This document shows positions 52,530 through 60,510 of a stretch of DNA of 64,000 nucleotides, in pieces. The notes under the pieces were generated by a model, which was not told where the DNA came from, searched no databases, and worked only from the letters and a program-made list of their open reading frames with translations. The stretch's first letter is position 1. Every line of letters starts with the position of its first letter. The stretch is from Mycolicibacterium sphagni (GTDB taxonomy: Bacteria; Actinomycetota; Actinomycetes; Mycobacteriales; Mycobacteriaceae), in contig NZ_VBSB01000036.1 of assembly GCF_013337765.1 (NCBI RefSeq), positions 62,001 to 126,000 of the forward strand. Direction: 5' to 3'. The position numbers were made by a program, and so were the translations under genes.

Positions 52530-53330
52530 ATGGATCCGCAATCCCTCGAACTACTCGAAGCCGGGCTGCGCAAGACCATGCTGTCGTCGTCCGGACCGGA
52601 TCTCGACGCGGCACTGAATGAGCTGGGCTGGGCGGACATGCTGTCCGCTATCCCGGAGGTCGCGGTGCCGCTGGTGTTTCGGTTGCTCGGCGAAACGGGC
52701 TCACACGCTTCAGTTCTCGTCGACGTGGTGCTGCATGCGACCGGTAACACCATCGGTGACACCGTTGAGTTGCCGCTTCCGTACGCGGGCAACACCTGGG
52801 TGGTGTGGGACCGCACCGCTACCGAGGACAGTGACACTAATCTCGGCGGGCTGCCGCTGCGCCGGGAAGAGGAAGGCTATCCGATCCGGGTGGCCGAAGC
52901 CCGCGTGGCGGCGGGCTGGTGGTTGGTCGGCTCGGCACGCGCGATGCTCGCGGTCGCACGCCAGCACGCCCTGGACCGAGTGCAGTTCGGACGACCGGTC
53001 GCAGGGTTTCAAGCGATCCGGCACCGGCTGGCCGAAACTCTGGTGGCCATCGAAGGTGCCGAAGCGACGCTGAACACGCCCGCGGCGGATAGCCCCGACC
53101 TGACCGCGCTGCTGGCCAAGGCTGCCGCCGGTAAGGCCGCACTGACGGCAGCCAAACACTGTCAGCAGGTGCTGGGCGGGATCGGCTTCACCGCCGAACA
53201 CGAGTTCCATCACCATCTGAAGCGCGCGCTGGTGCTCGACGGCCTGCTGGGCAGCTCGCGGGAACTGACCCGCAAGGCCGGGGCGGGATTGCGGGCCCGG
53301 GGGGCGGCTCCCCGGCTGGTGAATCTGTGA
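52530..53330 (+). CDS. acyl-CoA dehydrogenase-like small subunit (short)
   Basis: 266 residues from ATG 52530 with AAGGAG upstream, well under the usual size. The C-terminal helical domain is kept (Asp-Arg-Val-Gln-Phe-Gly-Arg-Pro-Val-Ala-Gly-Phe-Gln; Gln-Val-Leu-Gly-Gly-Ile-Gly-Phe-Thr-Ala-Glu-His), while the N-terminal and middle domains are much shortened. No frameshift is visible, so this looks like a natural reduced partner in an alpha2beta2 enzyme rather than a pseudogene. Confidence 0.85.
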   Translation: MDPQSLELLEAGLRKTMLSSSGPDLDAALNELGWADMLSAIPEVAVPLVFRLLGETGSHASVLVDVVLHATGNTIGDTVELPLPYAGNTWVVWDRTATEDSDTNLGGLPLRREEEGYPIRVAEARVAAGWWLVGSARAMLAVARQHALDRVQFGRPVAGFQAIRHRLAETLVAIEGAEATLNTPAADSPDLTALLAKAAAGKAALTAAKHCQQVLGGIGFTAEHEFHHHLKRALVLDGLLGSSRELTRKAGAGLRARGAAPRLVNL

Positions 53331-53404
53331 CGTACGCCATGGCGGCGAATGCGCAGGTCACCCTTTAGACTGTGCGGAACGAAAAATTTGGTCCATATTG
53401 GATT

Positions 53405-53419
53405 GAGAACGTAATTCTC
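53405..53419. promoter_or_regulatory. candidate operator 1 of the TetR gene at 53493
   Basis: GAGAACGTAATTCTC, exact match to GAGAANNNNNTTCTC, 74 bases upstream of the GTG. Confidence 0.65.
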
Positions 53420-53425
53420 GTCGCT

Positions 53426-53440
53426 GAGAGTAGTACTCTA
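53426..53440. promoter_or_regulatory. candidate operator 2 of the TetR gene at 53493
   Basis: GAGAGTAGTACTCTA: arms GAGAGTA and TACTCT(A), six of seven pairs, 21 bases (two helical turns) after the first site. The pair suggests cooperative autoregulation. Confidence 0.5.
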
Positions 53441-53492
53441 CTCGCGTGAGCTACATCCGAACCGCTGACTCGCGCTCGTCGAGGGCCCCTCA

Positions 53493-54149
53493 GTGAACAG
53501 CCCGAGCGAAGAGCCTGCCTGGAAACAGCGCGCTGTTGAGCGGTCCATCCGGACCGCCAAGGTGCGTGCTGGGCAGCGCGTGCAGCGATTCTTGGATGCC
53601 GCACAAGCCATCATCACCGAAAAGGGCAGCACCGACTTCACCGTGCAGGAAGTGGTGGATCGGTCGCGCCAGTCGTTGCGCAGTTTCTATCTACAGTTCG
53701 ACGGTAAGCACGAGCTGCTGCTGGCACTGTTCGAGGACGCACTGAGCCGGGCCGCCGATCAGATCCGCGCCGCGACGTCGGCCCAGAAGGATCCGCTGGA
53801 TCGCCTGAAGGTCGCCGTCACATTGCTCTTCGAGCTCTCCCGCCCGGATCCCACCGCCCGTCGGCCGCTGTTCACCGACTTCGCACCGCAACTGCTGATC
53901 TCGCACCCCACCGAGGTCAAGGTTGCCCACGCACCGCTGGTCGCGCTGTTCTCCGAGCTGATGATCGAGGCCGGCGCGGCCGGTGAGCTGCGCGAGGACG
54001 CCAACCCGCGCCGGATGGCGGCGATGACGATGCAGACCATCATGTTCATCGCACAGTCGAGCTCGGTGGAGGACGAGGAGAACGTCCACACGCCGATCAG
54101 CGGCGACGAGGTGTGGACCTTCTGTTCTCAGGGCTTCGCCCGCAAATAG
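53493..54149 (+). CDS. TetR-family transcriptional regulator, likely master regulator of the region
   Basis: 218 residues from GTG 53493. A basic N-terminal arm of about 30 residues precedes the helix-turn-helix (Asp-Phe-Thr-Val-Gln-Glu-Val-Val-Asp-Arg-Ser-Arg-Gln-Ser-Leu-Arg-Ser-Phe-Tyr, about 48-67). The ligand-binding domain is helical. Two inverted repeats of the region-wide type lie just upstream, and the same motif precedes most other operons, so this protein is the best candidate to bind them. Ribosome-binding site is weak. KstR-like roles are known for TetR proteins in mycobacterial lipid catabolism. Confidence 0.9.
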   Translation: MNSPSEEPAWKQRAVERSIRTAKVRAGQRVQRFLDAAQAIITEKGSTDFTVQEVVDRSRQSLRSFYLQFDGKHELLLALFEDALSRAADQIRAATSAQKDPLDRLKVAVTLLFELSRPDPTARRPLFTDFAPQLLISHPTEVKVAHAPLVALFSELMIEAGAAGELREDANPRRMAAMTMQTIMFIAQSSSVEDEENVHTPISGDEVWTFCSQGFARK

Positions 54150-54152
54150 GCC

Positions 54153-55037
54153 CTAGGGCTCGACCGCCGGCACAATGCGTTGCGCGATGAGCTTTTCCGC
54201 GGCGCTGTAGGGATCACACCGGCCGTCGGCGACGGCGTCGGCCAAGGCGTCGAGATCCGGGTGGCTGTGTAACCGGCTCTGCGCCAACGACAAAACCTGT
54301 GCCCGTGCCCGTGCGGCGCGCCGCGCGGGGGTGTCGGCTCGGCGGTGGGCCTCGATCGCCTCGATGAGCTCCCCCACTCCTTCGGCCTTGGCGGCAACCA
54401 GGGTCAGTACCGGAACGTGGGTCTCGAATTTCAGGTCGCGCACCGTTTGGGCCGCGCCCTCTCGGTCGGCCTTGTTCACCACCACCAGATCCGCGACCTC
54501 GAGCAGGCCCGCCTTGGCGGCCTGGACGGCGTCACCGGCGCCCGGGTTGAGGATCACGATTGTGGGATCGGCGACCGCGGCGATCTCGATCTCGGATTGT
54601 CCGACGCCCACGCTCTCCAGCAGCACGACGTCGTAGCCCAGCGCACCGAGCAACCGGATGGCGGCGGGTACAGCGGCGGCAAGGCCACCGAGATGACCGC
54701 GGGTGGCCACCGACCGGATCAGCACATCGGGATCGTTGATGTGCTGGGCCATCCTGATCCGGTCACCCAGCAATGCCCCACCGCTGTAGGGCGACGACGG
54801 ATCCACCGCGAGCACCGCGACCCGTTGTCCACGTTCGCGATACGCCGCGACGAGCACCGCGATCGTCGTCGACTTACCCGCACCGGGCGGACCCGTCACA
54901 CCGACCACCGGCACCACAGCCGGGCCGAGCAGGGCGAGCACGTCGTCACGGCGGGCGCTCTCGACGAGGCTCAGCAGCCGCCCGACCGCGCGGGTGTTCC
55001 CACTGCGGGCCGCGGCGATCAGCTCGGCTACGTCCAT
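54153..55037 (-). CDS. MeaB/ArgK-family GTPase (B12-mutase chaperone)
   Basis: 294 residues from ATG 55037. Longer in-frame readings to 55067 or 55097 would enter the operator-like region and lack a ribosome-binding site. Walker A Gly-Pro-Pro-Gly-Ala-Gly-Lys-Ser-Thr (49-57), Asp-Pro-Ser-Ser-Pro-Tyr-Ser-Gly-Gly-Ala, Glu-Ser-Val-Gly-Val-Gly-Gln-Ser-Glu, and Asn-Lys-Ala-Asp. MeaB proteins protect and reload B12-dependent acyl-CoA mutases. It matches the split mutase at 62503-64000, 8 kb away in the same cluster. Confidence 0.92.
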   Translation of the reverse strand: MDVAELIAAARSGNTRAVGRLLSLVESARRDDVLALLGPAVVPVVGVTGPPGAGKSTTIAVLVAAYRERGQRVAVLAVDPSSPYSGGALLGDRIRMAQHINDPDVLIRSVATRGHLGGLAAAVPAAIRLLGALGYDVVLLESVGVGQSEIEIAAVADPTIVILNPGAGDAVQAAKAGLLEVADLVVVNKADREGAAQTVRDLKFETHVPVLTLVAAKAEGVGELIEAIEAHRRADTPARRAARARAQVLSLAQSRLHSHPDLDALADAVADGRCDPYSAAEKLIAQRIVPAVEP

Positions 55038-55097
55038 AGAGGGCAACGCTAGCGCGGAGATGGACACCGATTCGGGTTGACCTATTTCAGACAACAT

Positions 55098-55112
55098 GAG
55101 AATACTATTCTC
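55098..55112. promoter_or_regulatory. perfect operator-like palindrome between meaB-type and HSD10-like genes
   Basis: GAGAATA-C-TATTCTC: perfect 7-base arms, the best site in the window. It lies 61 bases from the GTPase start and 38 bases from the dehydrogenase start. A further CTCTC/GAGAG repeat follows directly (55109-55123). Confidence 0.7.
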
Positions 55113-55149
55113 TCAAGTAGAGAGCGTCAGTTGCAAGAAGGGTAACGCT

Positions 55150-55914
55150 ATGCAGATCAGTGGGAATTCGGCCGTCGTCTTCGGCGGCGCGGGCGGCCTC
55201 GGCGAGGCGACCGTGCGCAAACTGCACGGGGCGGGCGTCAAGGTCGTGATCGCCGACTTGTCCGATGAAAAGGGGGAGGCACTCGCCGGCGAGCTCGGGA
55301 TTCCCTACGTGCGCACCGACGTCACCAACGACGACGACGTGTTGGCCGCCATCGCCGCGGCCGAGGCACTCGGCCCGCTGCGCGTGTCTGTCGACACCCA
55401 CGGCGGCCCTGCCGGTGGCGGTCGGCTCGTCGGCAAGGACGGCTCCCCGATGGAGATGGAGGCGTTCACCAAGACCATCACGTTCTACCTGACCGCGGTG
55501 TTCAACGTCATGCGCCATGTTGCCGCCGCGATGGCGCGTCAGGAGCCCGACGAGAACGGCGCCCGTGGCGTGATCATCAACACCGCATCGATCGCCGCGT
55601 TCGAAGGCCAGATCGGGCAGCTGCCGTACTCGGCCGCCAAGGGCGGCGTCGTCGCGATGACACTGGTTGCCGCACGCGATCTTTCGCCGCTGGGTATCCG
55701 GGTGATGTCGATCGCGCCGGGCACCATCAACACCCCTGCGTACGGCAAGGCCGCCGACCAGCTGGAGGCTTACTGGGGCCCGCAGGTGCCGTTCCCCAAG
55801 CGGATGGGACGCTCGGTCGAGTACGGCGCGCTGGCACTGTCGATCGCCGAAAACGACTACCTCAACGGCGAAACCATCCGGCTGGACGGCGCATTGCGCT
55901 TCCCGCCGAAGTAG
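55150..55914 (+). CDS. HSD10-like 3-hydroxyacyl-CoA (2-methyl-3-hydroxyacyl-CoA) dehydrogenase, SDR family
   Basis: 254 residues from ATG 55150 with AAGAAGGG upstream. Cofactor loop Phe-Gly-Gly-Ala-Gly-Gly-Leu-Gly, Ile-Ala-Asp-Leu (NAD), Asn-Thr-Ala-Ser with Tyr-Ser-Ala-Ala-Lys, and the Phe-Glu-Gly-Gln-Ile-Gly-Gln segment typical of type II 3-hydroxyacyl-CoA dehydrogenases. These accept short and alpha-methyl-branched substrates. Single gene ended by a strong hairpin; faces the crotonase operon, whose product would be its substrate. Confidence 0.88.
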   Translation: MQISGNSAVVFGGAGGLGEATVRKLHGAGVKVVIADLSDEKGEALAGELGIPYVRTDVTNDDDVLAAIAAAEALGPLRVSVDTHGGPAGGGRLVGKDGSPMEMEAFTKTITFYLTAVFNVMRHVAAAMARQEPDENGARGVIINTASIAAFEGQIGQLPYSAAKGGVVAMTLVAARDLSPLGIRVMSIAPGTINTPAYGKAADQLEAYWGPQVPFPKRMGRSVEYGALALSIAENDYLNGETIRLDGALRFPPK

Positions 55915-55921
55915 GGGGCAC

Positions 55922-55977
55922 CGACAGTAACGCCACGGCGGAAATTCGGGGGAATGCTCGCCGTGGCGTTACTGTCG
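55922..55977. terminator. perfect 19-base-pair hairpin between convergent genes
   Basis: Arms 55922-55940 and 55959-55977 are exact reverse complements (CGACAGTAACGCCACGGCG and its partner) around an 18-base loop. It sits between the HSD10-like stop and the crotonase stop and ends four bases before the latter. No U-run follows, so it may act as a bidirectional, Rho-assisted terminator or RNA stabiliser. Confidence 0.85.
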
Positions 55978-55981
55978 CGCT

Positions 55982-56746
55982 CTACTTCTTGGCGATCAGC
56001 CCGTCGACGATCTTGTTGAAGTCGGCGGTGCCGAACGACACGTACTCGGCGAGGTTGGCGTAGTCCAGCGAGGCCATCACCGCCTTCTCCAGCTGGAGGT
56101 TCATCAGCCGCTTGGTGGCCTCGACCGCCTGCTGGGGCAGTTCGATGATCTTCTTGGCGCATGCGATCGCCTCGGACACCGGGTCGGCGACAACATGATT
56201 CGCCAGCCCGAGCTCGACGGCACGCTGGGCCTTGATGCGCACACCGGTCAGGGCGAACTCCTTGGCCTGCAGCAGCGAGATCTGCGATCCCCACACCAGC
56301 GGGCCGCCGTCGGCGGCGACCAGGCCGATGGACACGTGCGGGTCGGCGAAGAACGCGTTCTCGGCGATATAGACGACATCGGAGAGCGCGGCCAGGCTAC
56401 AGCCCAGGCCGACGGCCGGCCCGTTGACGGCCGCGATCACCGGAATCCGGCAGCGGACCATGCCGATCACCAGATCACGACCATGCTTGATCGTCTTCTG
56501 CCGCAACGCTTCATCGTTGCGCAGCTCGTCGAGGTAGTTGAAGTCGCCGCCTGCCGAGAACGCCCGGCCCGCGCCGGTGATGACGGCCGCTCGCGCGGAG
56601 GCGTCCTCGTTGAGCGCCTCCCAGATCTTGGCGAGACCGACATGGAGGTTGTCGTTGACAGCGTTCAGCTCGTCCGGACGGTTCAGCGTGATGATGCGCA
56701 GCGGGCCGTCGGCCGTGACATCGATTTCGTCAGGCATGTCGTACAT
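55982..56746 (-). CDS. enoyl-CoA hydratase/isomerase (crotonase) family protein
   Basis: 254 residues from ATG 56746 with GGAG eight bases upstream. Oxyanion features Ala-Gly-Arg-Ala-Phe-Ser-Ala-Gly-Gly-Asp and Asn-Gly-Pro-Ala-Val-Gly-Leu-Gly-Cys are present. The usual acid/base Glu positions read Asp-Pro-His-Val-Ser-Ile-Gly-Leu-Val-Ala-Ala-Asp-Gly-Gly, so neither canonical Glu seems conserved. It may thus be an isomerase or a hydratase with another base. Last gene of the acyl-CoA synthetase operon. Confidence 0.87.
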   Translation of the reverse strand: MYDMPDEIDVTADGPLRIITLNRPDELNAVNDNLHVGLAKIWEALNEDASARAAVITGAGRAFSAGGDFNYLDELRNDEALRQKTIKHGRDLVIGMVRCRIPVIAAVNGPAVGLGCSLAALSDVVYIAENAFFADPHVSIGLVAADGGPLVWGSQISLLQAKEFALTGVRIKAQRAVELGLANHVVADPVSEAIACAKKIIELPQQAVEATKRLMNLQLEKAVMASLDYANLAEYVSFGTADFNKIVDGLIAKK

Positions 56747-56749
56747 GTT

Positions 56750-57838
56750 TTAGACTCCCAATCCCAGTATCCGGCCGGCGATAATGTTCTTCTGAATCTG
56801 TGACGTCCCGCCCATGACACTCTGGGCACGGCTGTAGAGGTAGGCGCCGAACAACTCCTCGTCGTCGGTGCCGACGGTGGCCAGCGCGGCATGGCCCACC
56901 GACTGCTCGGTCCACGTCATCAGCAGCTTGTCGAGTGACCCGTCGGGGCCGTGCTTGATGCCGTCGAGCTGCTCGGAGAGCCGCCGCCGCACATGCAGGC
57001 GCAGCATCTCGGTCTGCACCCAGGCCCAGGACAGTTCGTCGGGAGCCGGGCCGTCGATCCGGGAGGCCATCTGGCGCACCAGTTTTCCGTACCGCGCCGA
57101 GAAGCCCAGCGTCGACGGTTCGCGCTCGTGGCTGACGACGGTCATCGCCAGCTTCCAGCCGTCGCCCGGCGCGCCGACCATATTCGCGGCAGGCACGCGG
57201 GCGCCGTCGAACTCGACCTGACCGAACTCCTTGGTGACACCGCTGATCATCTTCAGCGGCCGCTGAACGATTCCCGGCTGGTGCATCGTCACGATGAACG
57301 CCGAGATACCCTTGTGCTTGGGCACATCTTTGTCGGTGCGGGCCAGCACCAGGCACCAGTCGGCGCAATCGGAGTAGCTGGTCCAGATCTTGTGGCCGTT
57401 GATGACGTACTCATCGCCATCGCGCATGGCGGTCGTGGTCAGCGAGGCCAGGTCCGAGCCGGCGCCGGGCTCCGAAAAGCCTTGGCACCAGCGCTCGGTG
57501 CCGTTGATCATGCCGGGCAGGAAGCGCTGAGCCAGTTCCTCGCTGCCGTGATGTCGCAGGCCCACCACGAGGTAGCCCAGGCTGGGGCGGGCCGGTGCGC
57601 CGGCCTTGGCGATCTCTTCGTCGACGATCACGTCGAAGACGGTCGGCAGCCCCTGCCCGCCATACTCTTGCGGCCACGACGTGCCGAAGAAGCCGGCCTC
57701 ATACAGGGCCTGATGCCACTCCCCCGCTTTGGCCCAGTACGCATCACCGGATGTCGGGAACTTGCCCTTCTGTTCTTTCAGCCAGCCGCGCAGCCGCTCG
57801 CGGAAGGCGGCCTCGTCCGGCGAATCACGAAAGTCCAA
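56750..57838 (-). CDS. acyl-CoA dehydrogenase, larger subunit of a FadE pair
   Basis: 362 residues from TTG 57838 (GGAG seven bases upstream, inside the previous gene). Ser-Glu-Pro-Gly-Ala-Gly-Ser-Asp FAD loop, Trp-Thr-Ser-Tyr-Ser-Asp, and C-terminal Met-Gly-Gly-Thr-Ser-Gln-Ile-Gln-Lys-Asn. Overlaps its partner by 14 bases and is followed by the crotonase after three bases, so consecutive beta-oxidation steps are encoded in a row. Confidence 0.9.
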   Translation of the reverse strand: MDFRDSPDEAAFRERLRGWLKEQKGKFPTSGDAYWAKAGEWHQALYEAGFFGTSWPQEYGGQGLPTVFDVIVDEEIAKAGAPARPSLGYLVVGLRHHGSEELAQRFLPGMINGTERWCQGFSEPGAGSDLASLTTTAMRDGDEYVINGHKIWTSYSDCADWCLVLARTDKDVPKHKGISAFIVTMHQPGIVQRPLKMISGVTKEFGQVEFDGARVPAANMVGAPGDGWKLAMTVVSHEREPSTLGFSARYGKLVRQMASRIDGPAPDELSWAWVQTEMLRLHVRRRLSEQLDGIKHGPDGSLDKLLMTWTEQSVGHAALATVGTDDEELFGAYLYSRAQSVMGGTSQIQKNIIAGRILGLGV

Positions 57839-58730
57839 TGGTCAACTCCTCCAACTTGACTGGCCATGCCTCCGTGGCTGCCAGCACCCGACGCAGATAG
57901 ATATGGGCCAGGCACTCCCAGGTGTTGCCGATTCCGCCGTGCACCTGGATCGACATCTCGGCGACCGCGAATGCCGCTCGTGCACAGTAGATCTTGGCCA
58001 CCCGGGCAGCCTCCACGGCCTGCTCGACGGGCAGTTCATCGACCGCCCAGGCGGCATGACGCAACACACTGACCGACCCTTCGATCAGCGCGAGACCCTC
58101 AGCGAGCATGTGCGCCACGGCCTGATACGAGCCGATGGCCGCACCGTACTGCTCGCGAACCTTGGCGTATTCGGTTGCCAGCGTGTGGGTCCCGCGGGCG
58201 GCGCCGACCAGGTCGGCCGTCGTGACCACCAGCGCAAGGGCGTACCAGCGCTGGGCATCCTCGGCGGTCACTTCACCCACCACGTCGGGGGTGCCCGAGA
58301 CGGCGGCGGTGATCCGGGTCAGATCCGCGGCGTCGCGGGCGTCGCCGACGCCGACCGACTCCACGGTGGTGCCGGCCAGTCGCAGGGCCGCACCGATACC
58401 GTCGGCGTCGATGACCGCCTCGCCGACAGCAATGCTCGCCGGGAGCGGATCGGTGCCCAGCAGCCGGTACAGGTCGTCCGCGAGCACCGGGCCCAAGAAG
58501 GGCACGTCGACCAGACCACGGGCGAATTCCTCGGCAACCAAGGCGACTTCGACACCGCTGGCACCGTCGGAACGAAGCGACCGCCAGCCGGTCGCGTCGA
58601 CGGTCTTGGCAAGCCGTGTCCGCCGGGACTCGTCGTCCAGGTCCGCGACCGACCCGGGGCCGAAGTCATCGGCCAGCTTGGCCGCGGCGTCGCGCAGCTG
58701 CTGCTGCTCACTCGTCAGACGTACGTCCAT
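57825..58730 (-). CDS. acyl-CoA dehydrogenase, smaller subunit of a FadE pair
   Basis: 301 residues from ATG 58730 (AAGGAG upstream). Reduced middle domain; the C-terminal domain has Arg-Glu-Gln-Tyr-Gly-Ala-Ala-Ile-Gly-Ser-Tyr-Gln and Gln-Val-His-Gly-Gly-Ile-Gly-Asn-Thr-Trp-Glu. Third FadE pair of the window. It overlaps the acyl-CoA synthetase gene by 23 bases. Confidence 0.88.
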   Translation of the reverse strand: MDVRLTSEQQQLRDAAAKLADDFGPGSVADLDDESRRTRLAKTVDATGWRSLRSDGASGVEVALVAEEFARGLVDVPFLGPVLADDLYRLLGTDPLPASIAVGEAVIDADGIGAALRLAGTTVESVGVGDARDAADLTRITAAVSGTPDVVGEVTAEDAQRWYALALVVTTADLVGAARGTHTLATEYAKVREQYGAAIGSYQAVAHMLAEGLALIEGSVSVLRHAAWAVDELPVEQAVEAARVAKIYCARAAFAVAEMSIQVHGGIGNTWECLAHIYLRRVLAATEAWPVKLEELTIGLS

Positions 58731-60165
58731 ACTGCTCCTTGAGAACTCGCCGCAGCGCCTTACCCGATGGCAGGCGCGGGATTTCGGGCACGAACACGAT
58801 GTCACGTGGGCGTTTGTAGGAGGCCAGCCGGCCGGCGATCAGCGCGTCCAGCTCGTCGGCGCTGACCTCCTCGGCGGTGGCCACCGCTGCGATGACCGCC
58901 TCGCCGTCTTTCTCGTCGGGCACTCCGAACACCGCACAGTCCCGCACGGCCGGGTGCCCGTGCAGTACCGACTCGATCTCGACGGGGGCGACCTGGAAAC
59001 CGCGCACCTTGATCATTTCCTTGAGCCGGTCCGTGATTCGCAGCCAGCCGTCGTCGAGGTAGCCGATATCGCCGGTGCGATACCAGCCGTCGCTGAACGC
59101 ATCGGCGGTGGCATCCTCGGGGAGATAACCCGCCATCGCCGACTCCGAGCGAACCTCGATTTCCCCGGTCTCGCCCGCCTCGACCGGCTGACCGGTGTCC
59201 GTTGACACGACGCGCACCGCCGGAATCGGCCGGCCAACGGTGTCGAGCCGGGCCTGATCCCGGGGACAGCACGCGATGACGGGCACCTCGCTGGTGCCGT
59301 AGGCCGAGATCCAACCGACACCGGTGCGTTTCGTCACCTCGTCGGCCACGCTGGCGGTGACCGGGGTAGCGCACCACATGATGTAGCGCAGCGAGGACAG
59401 GTCGAACGTCTCGAGCTTCGGATGCGACGCGATCGCCAGTGCGATTGGGGCGACTGCCATTTCGACGGTGATGCGGTCGTCCTGGATGTGTTGCAGCATC
59501 GTGTCGATGTCGAATCTGCGGTGCAGGCGCATCCAGGCACCCGCGTCGAGCACGGTCGCGATGTTGAGCAGACCGAGGATGTGCGAGGGCGGCGTGACGA
59601 TCTGCATCCGGTCGACGGCCGTCAGGCCCAGCGCCTGACGCCAGTGCCGCACCCCCGCTGCCAGCGAGCCGTGAGTGTGCCGCACCGCCTTGGGCATTCC
59701 TGTGGTGCCCGAGCTGAAGACCAGCACGGCATCGGAATCGGCGACCGGCTCCCACGGTGTCGGGTCCGCGGGGGTGATCGGTTCGTCGAGGCTCAGCATC
59801 GGCATCACGTCGGCCAGAACCGGGTTGTCACCCACGGCGTGATCGGCCCCCGCCACATCCAGGGCATGCCCGACGTCGGCGGTCTTCCAGCTGGGACTGA
59901 TCAACACCGCCGACGTACCGAGACGCCAGATCGCCTGCACCGCGAAGATGAACTCGGGGCGGTTCGACGACATCAGCGCGACCCGCTGGCCGGGCTGTAC
60001 CCCGCGACGCGCCAACGTGTCGGCCAGCCCGGCGGACAGCGCATCAACCTGGGATCGTGTGTAGATGCGGTCCTCGAAGGCAAGCACTCTCACGTCGCTC
60101 ACGGCGCGGTCCGCTCGCACATGGTCAGTGACAATCCCATCGACAGGTCGGTAAGCCGAGAACAT
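58708..60165 (-). CDS. acyl-CoA synthetase (AMP-forming)
   Basis: 485 residues from ATG 60165; a longer reading from 60195 would cross the operator-like palindrome. P-loop Ser-Ser-Gly-Thr-Thr-Gly-Met-Pro-Lys (151-159), Tyr-Gly-Thr-Ser-Glu, Tyr-Arg-Thr-Gly-Asp, Lys-Val-Arg-Gly-Phe-Gln-Val and the catalytic Lys in Pro-Ser-Gly-Lys-Ala. It activates a carboxylic acid with ATP and CoA. It heads an operon with a FadE pair and a crotonase, so its product likely enters those steps. Confidence 0.92.
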   Translation of the reverse strand: MFSAYRPVDGIVTDHVRADRAVSDVRVLAFEDRIYTRSQVDALSAGLADTLARRGVQPGQRVALMSSNRPEFIFAVQAIWRLGTSAVLISPSWKTADVGHALDVAGADHAVGDNPVLADVMPMLSLDEPITPADPTPWEPVADSDAVLVFSSGTTGMPKAVRHTHGSLAAGVRHWRQALGLTAVDRMQIVTPPSHILGLLNIATVLDAGAWMRLHRRFDIDTMLQHIQDDRITVEMAVAPIALAIASHPKLETFDLSSLRYIMWCATPVTASVADEVTKRTGVGWISAYGTSEVPVIACCPRDQARLDTVGRPIPAVRVVSTDTGQPVEAGETGEIEVRSESAMAGYLPEDATADAFSDGWYRTGDIGYLDDGWLRITDRLKEMIKVRGFQVAPVEIESVLHGHPAVRDCAVFGVPDEKDGEAVIAAVATAEEVSADELDALIAGRLASYKRPRDIVFVPEIPRLPSGKALRRVLKEQYGRTSDE

Positions 60166-60178
60166 ACTATCGCCAGTA

Positions 60179-60193
60179 GAGAATTGAATTCTC
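60179..60193. promoter_or_regulatory. perfect operator-like palindrome between acyl-CoA synthetase and ferredoxin genes
   Basis: GAGAATT-G-AATTCTC, perfect 7-base arms, 13 bases from the synthetase ATG and 44 from the ferredoxin ATG. Its closeness to the synthetase start suggests repression. Confidence 0.68.
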
Positions 60194-60237
60194 ATCTGGG
60201 TAGAATGATAGTGCTCTAAACCCGAGGAGAGAAGTGC

Positions 60238-60510
60238 ATGGCCACGGCCACCATCACATTGGACGGTACAACCGTGACCGTGCCGGTCAATAACGGTGAC
60301 ACGCTGCTCGAGACGGCCCGTCGGGCCGGTCTGACCCCGCCGTACAGCTGCGAGGCCGGTAACTGCGGCACCTGCATCGCCACCGTCACCGACGGCACGG
60401 TCACGATGCGCGTCAACGAGGTGCTCGACGACAGCGAGGTCGACGACGGACTCGTGCTCACCTGCCAGGGCGTGCCCCAGACCGATGTGACCCTGACCTA
60501 CGACGACTGA
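60238..60510 (+). CDS. plant-type [2Fe-2S] ferredoxin
   Basis: 90 residues, ATG with GAGGAGAG upstream. Ligands Cys 38, 43, 46 and 76 in the Cys-x4-Cys-x2-Cys...Cys pattern. No reductase domain. It is a candidate electron donor for the Rieske oxygenase at 48110. It is monocistronic, divergent from the acyl-CoA synthetase, and its last 13 bases overlap the convergent CoA-transferase gene. Confidence 0.92.
   Translation: MATATITLDGTTVTVPVNNGDTLLETARRAGLTPPYSCEAGNCGTCIATVTDGTVTMRVNEVLDDSEVDDGLVLTCQGVPQTDVTLTYDD

Noticed and set aside
52530..53330. Truncated FadE pseudogene
   Set aside because: Continuous frame, good ribosome-binding site, coupling to a full-size partner and the same arrangement in two other pairs argue for a functional small subunit.
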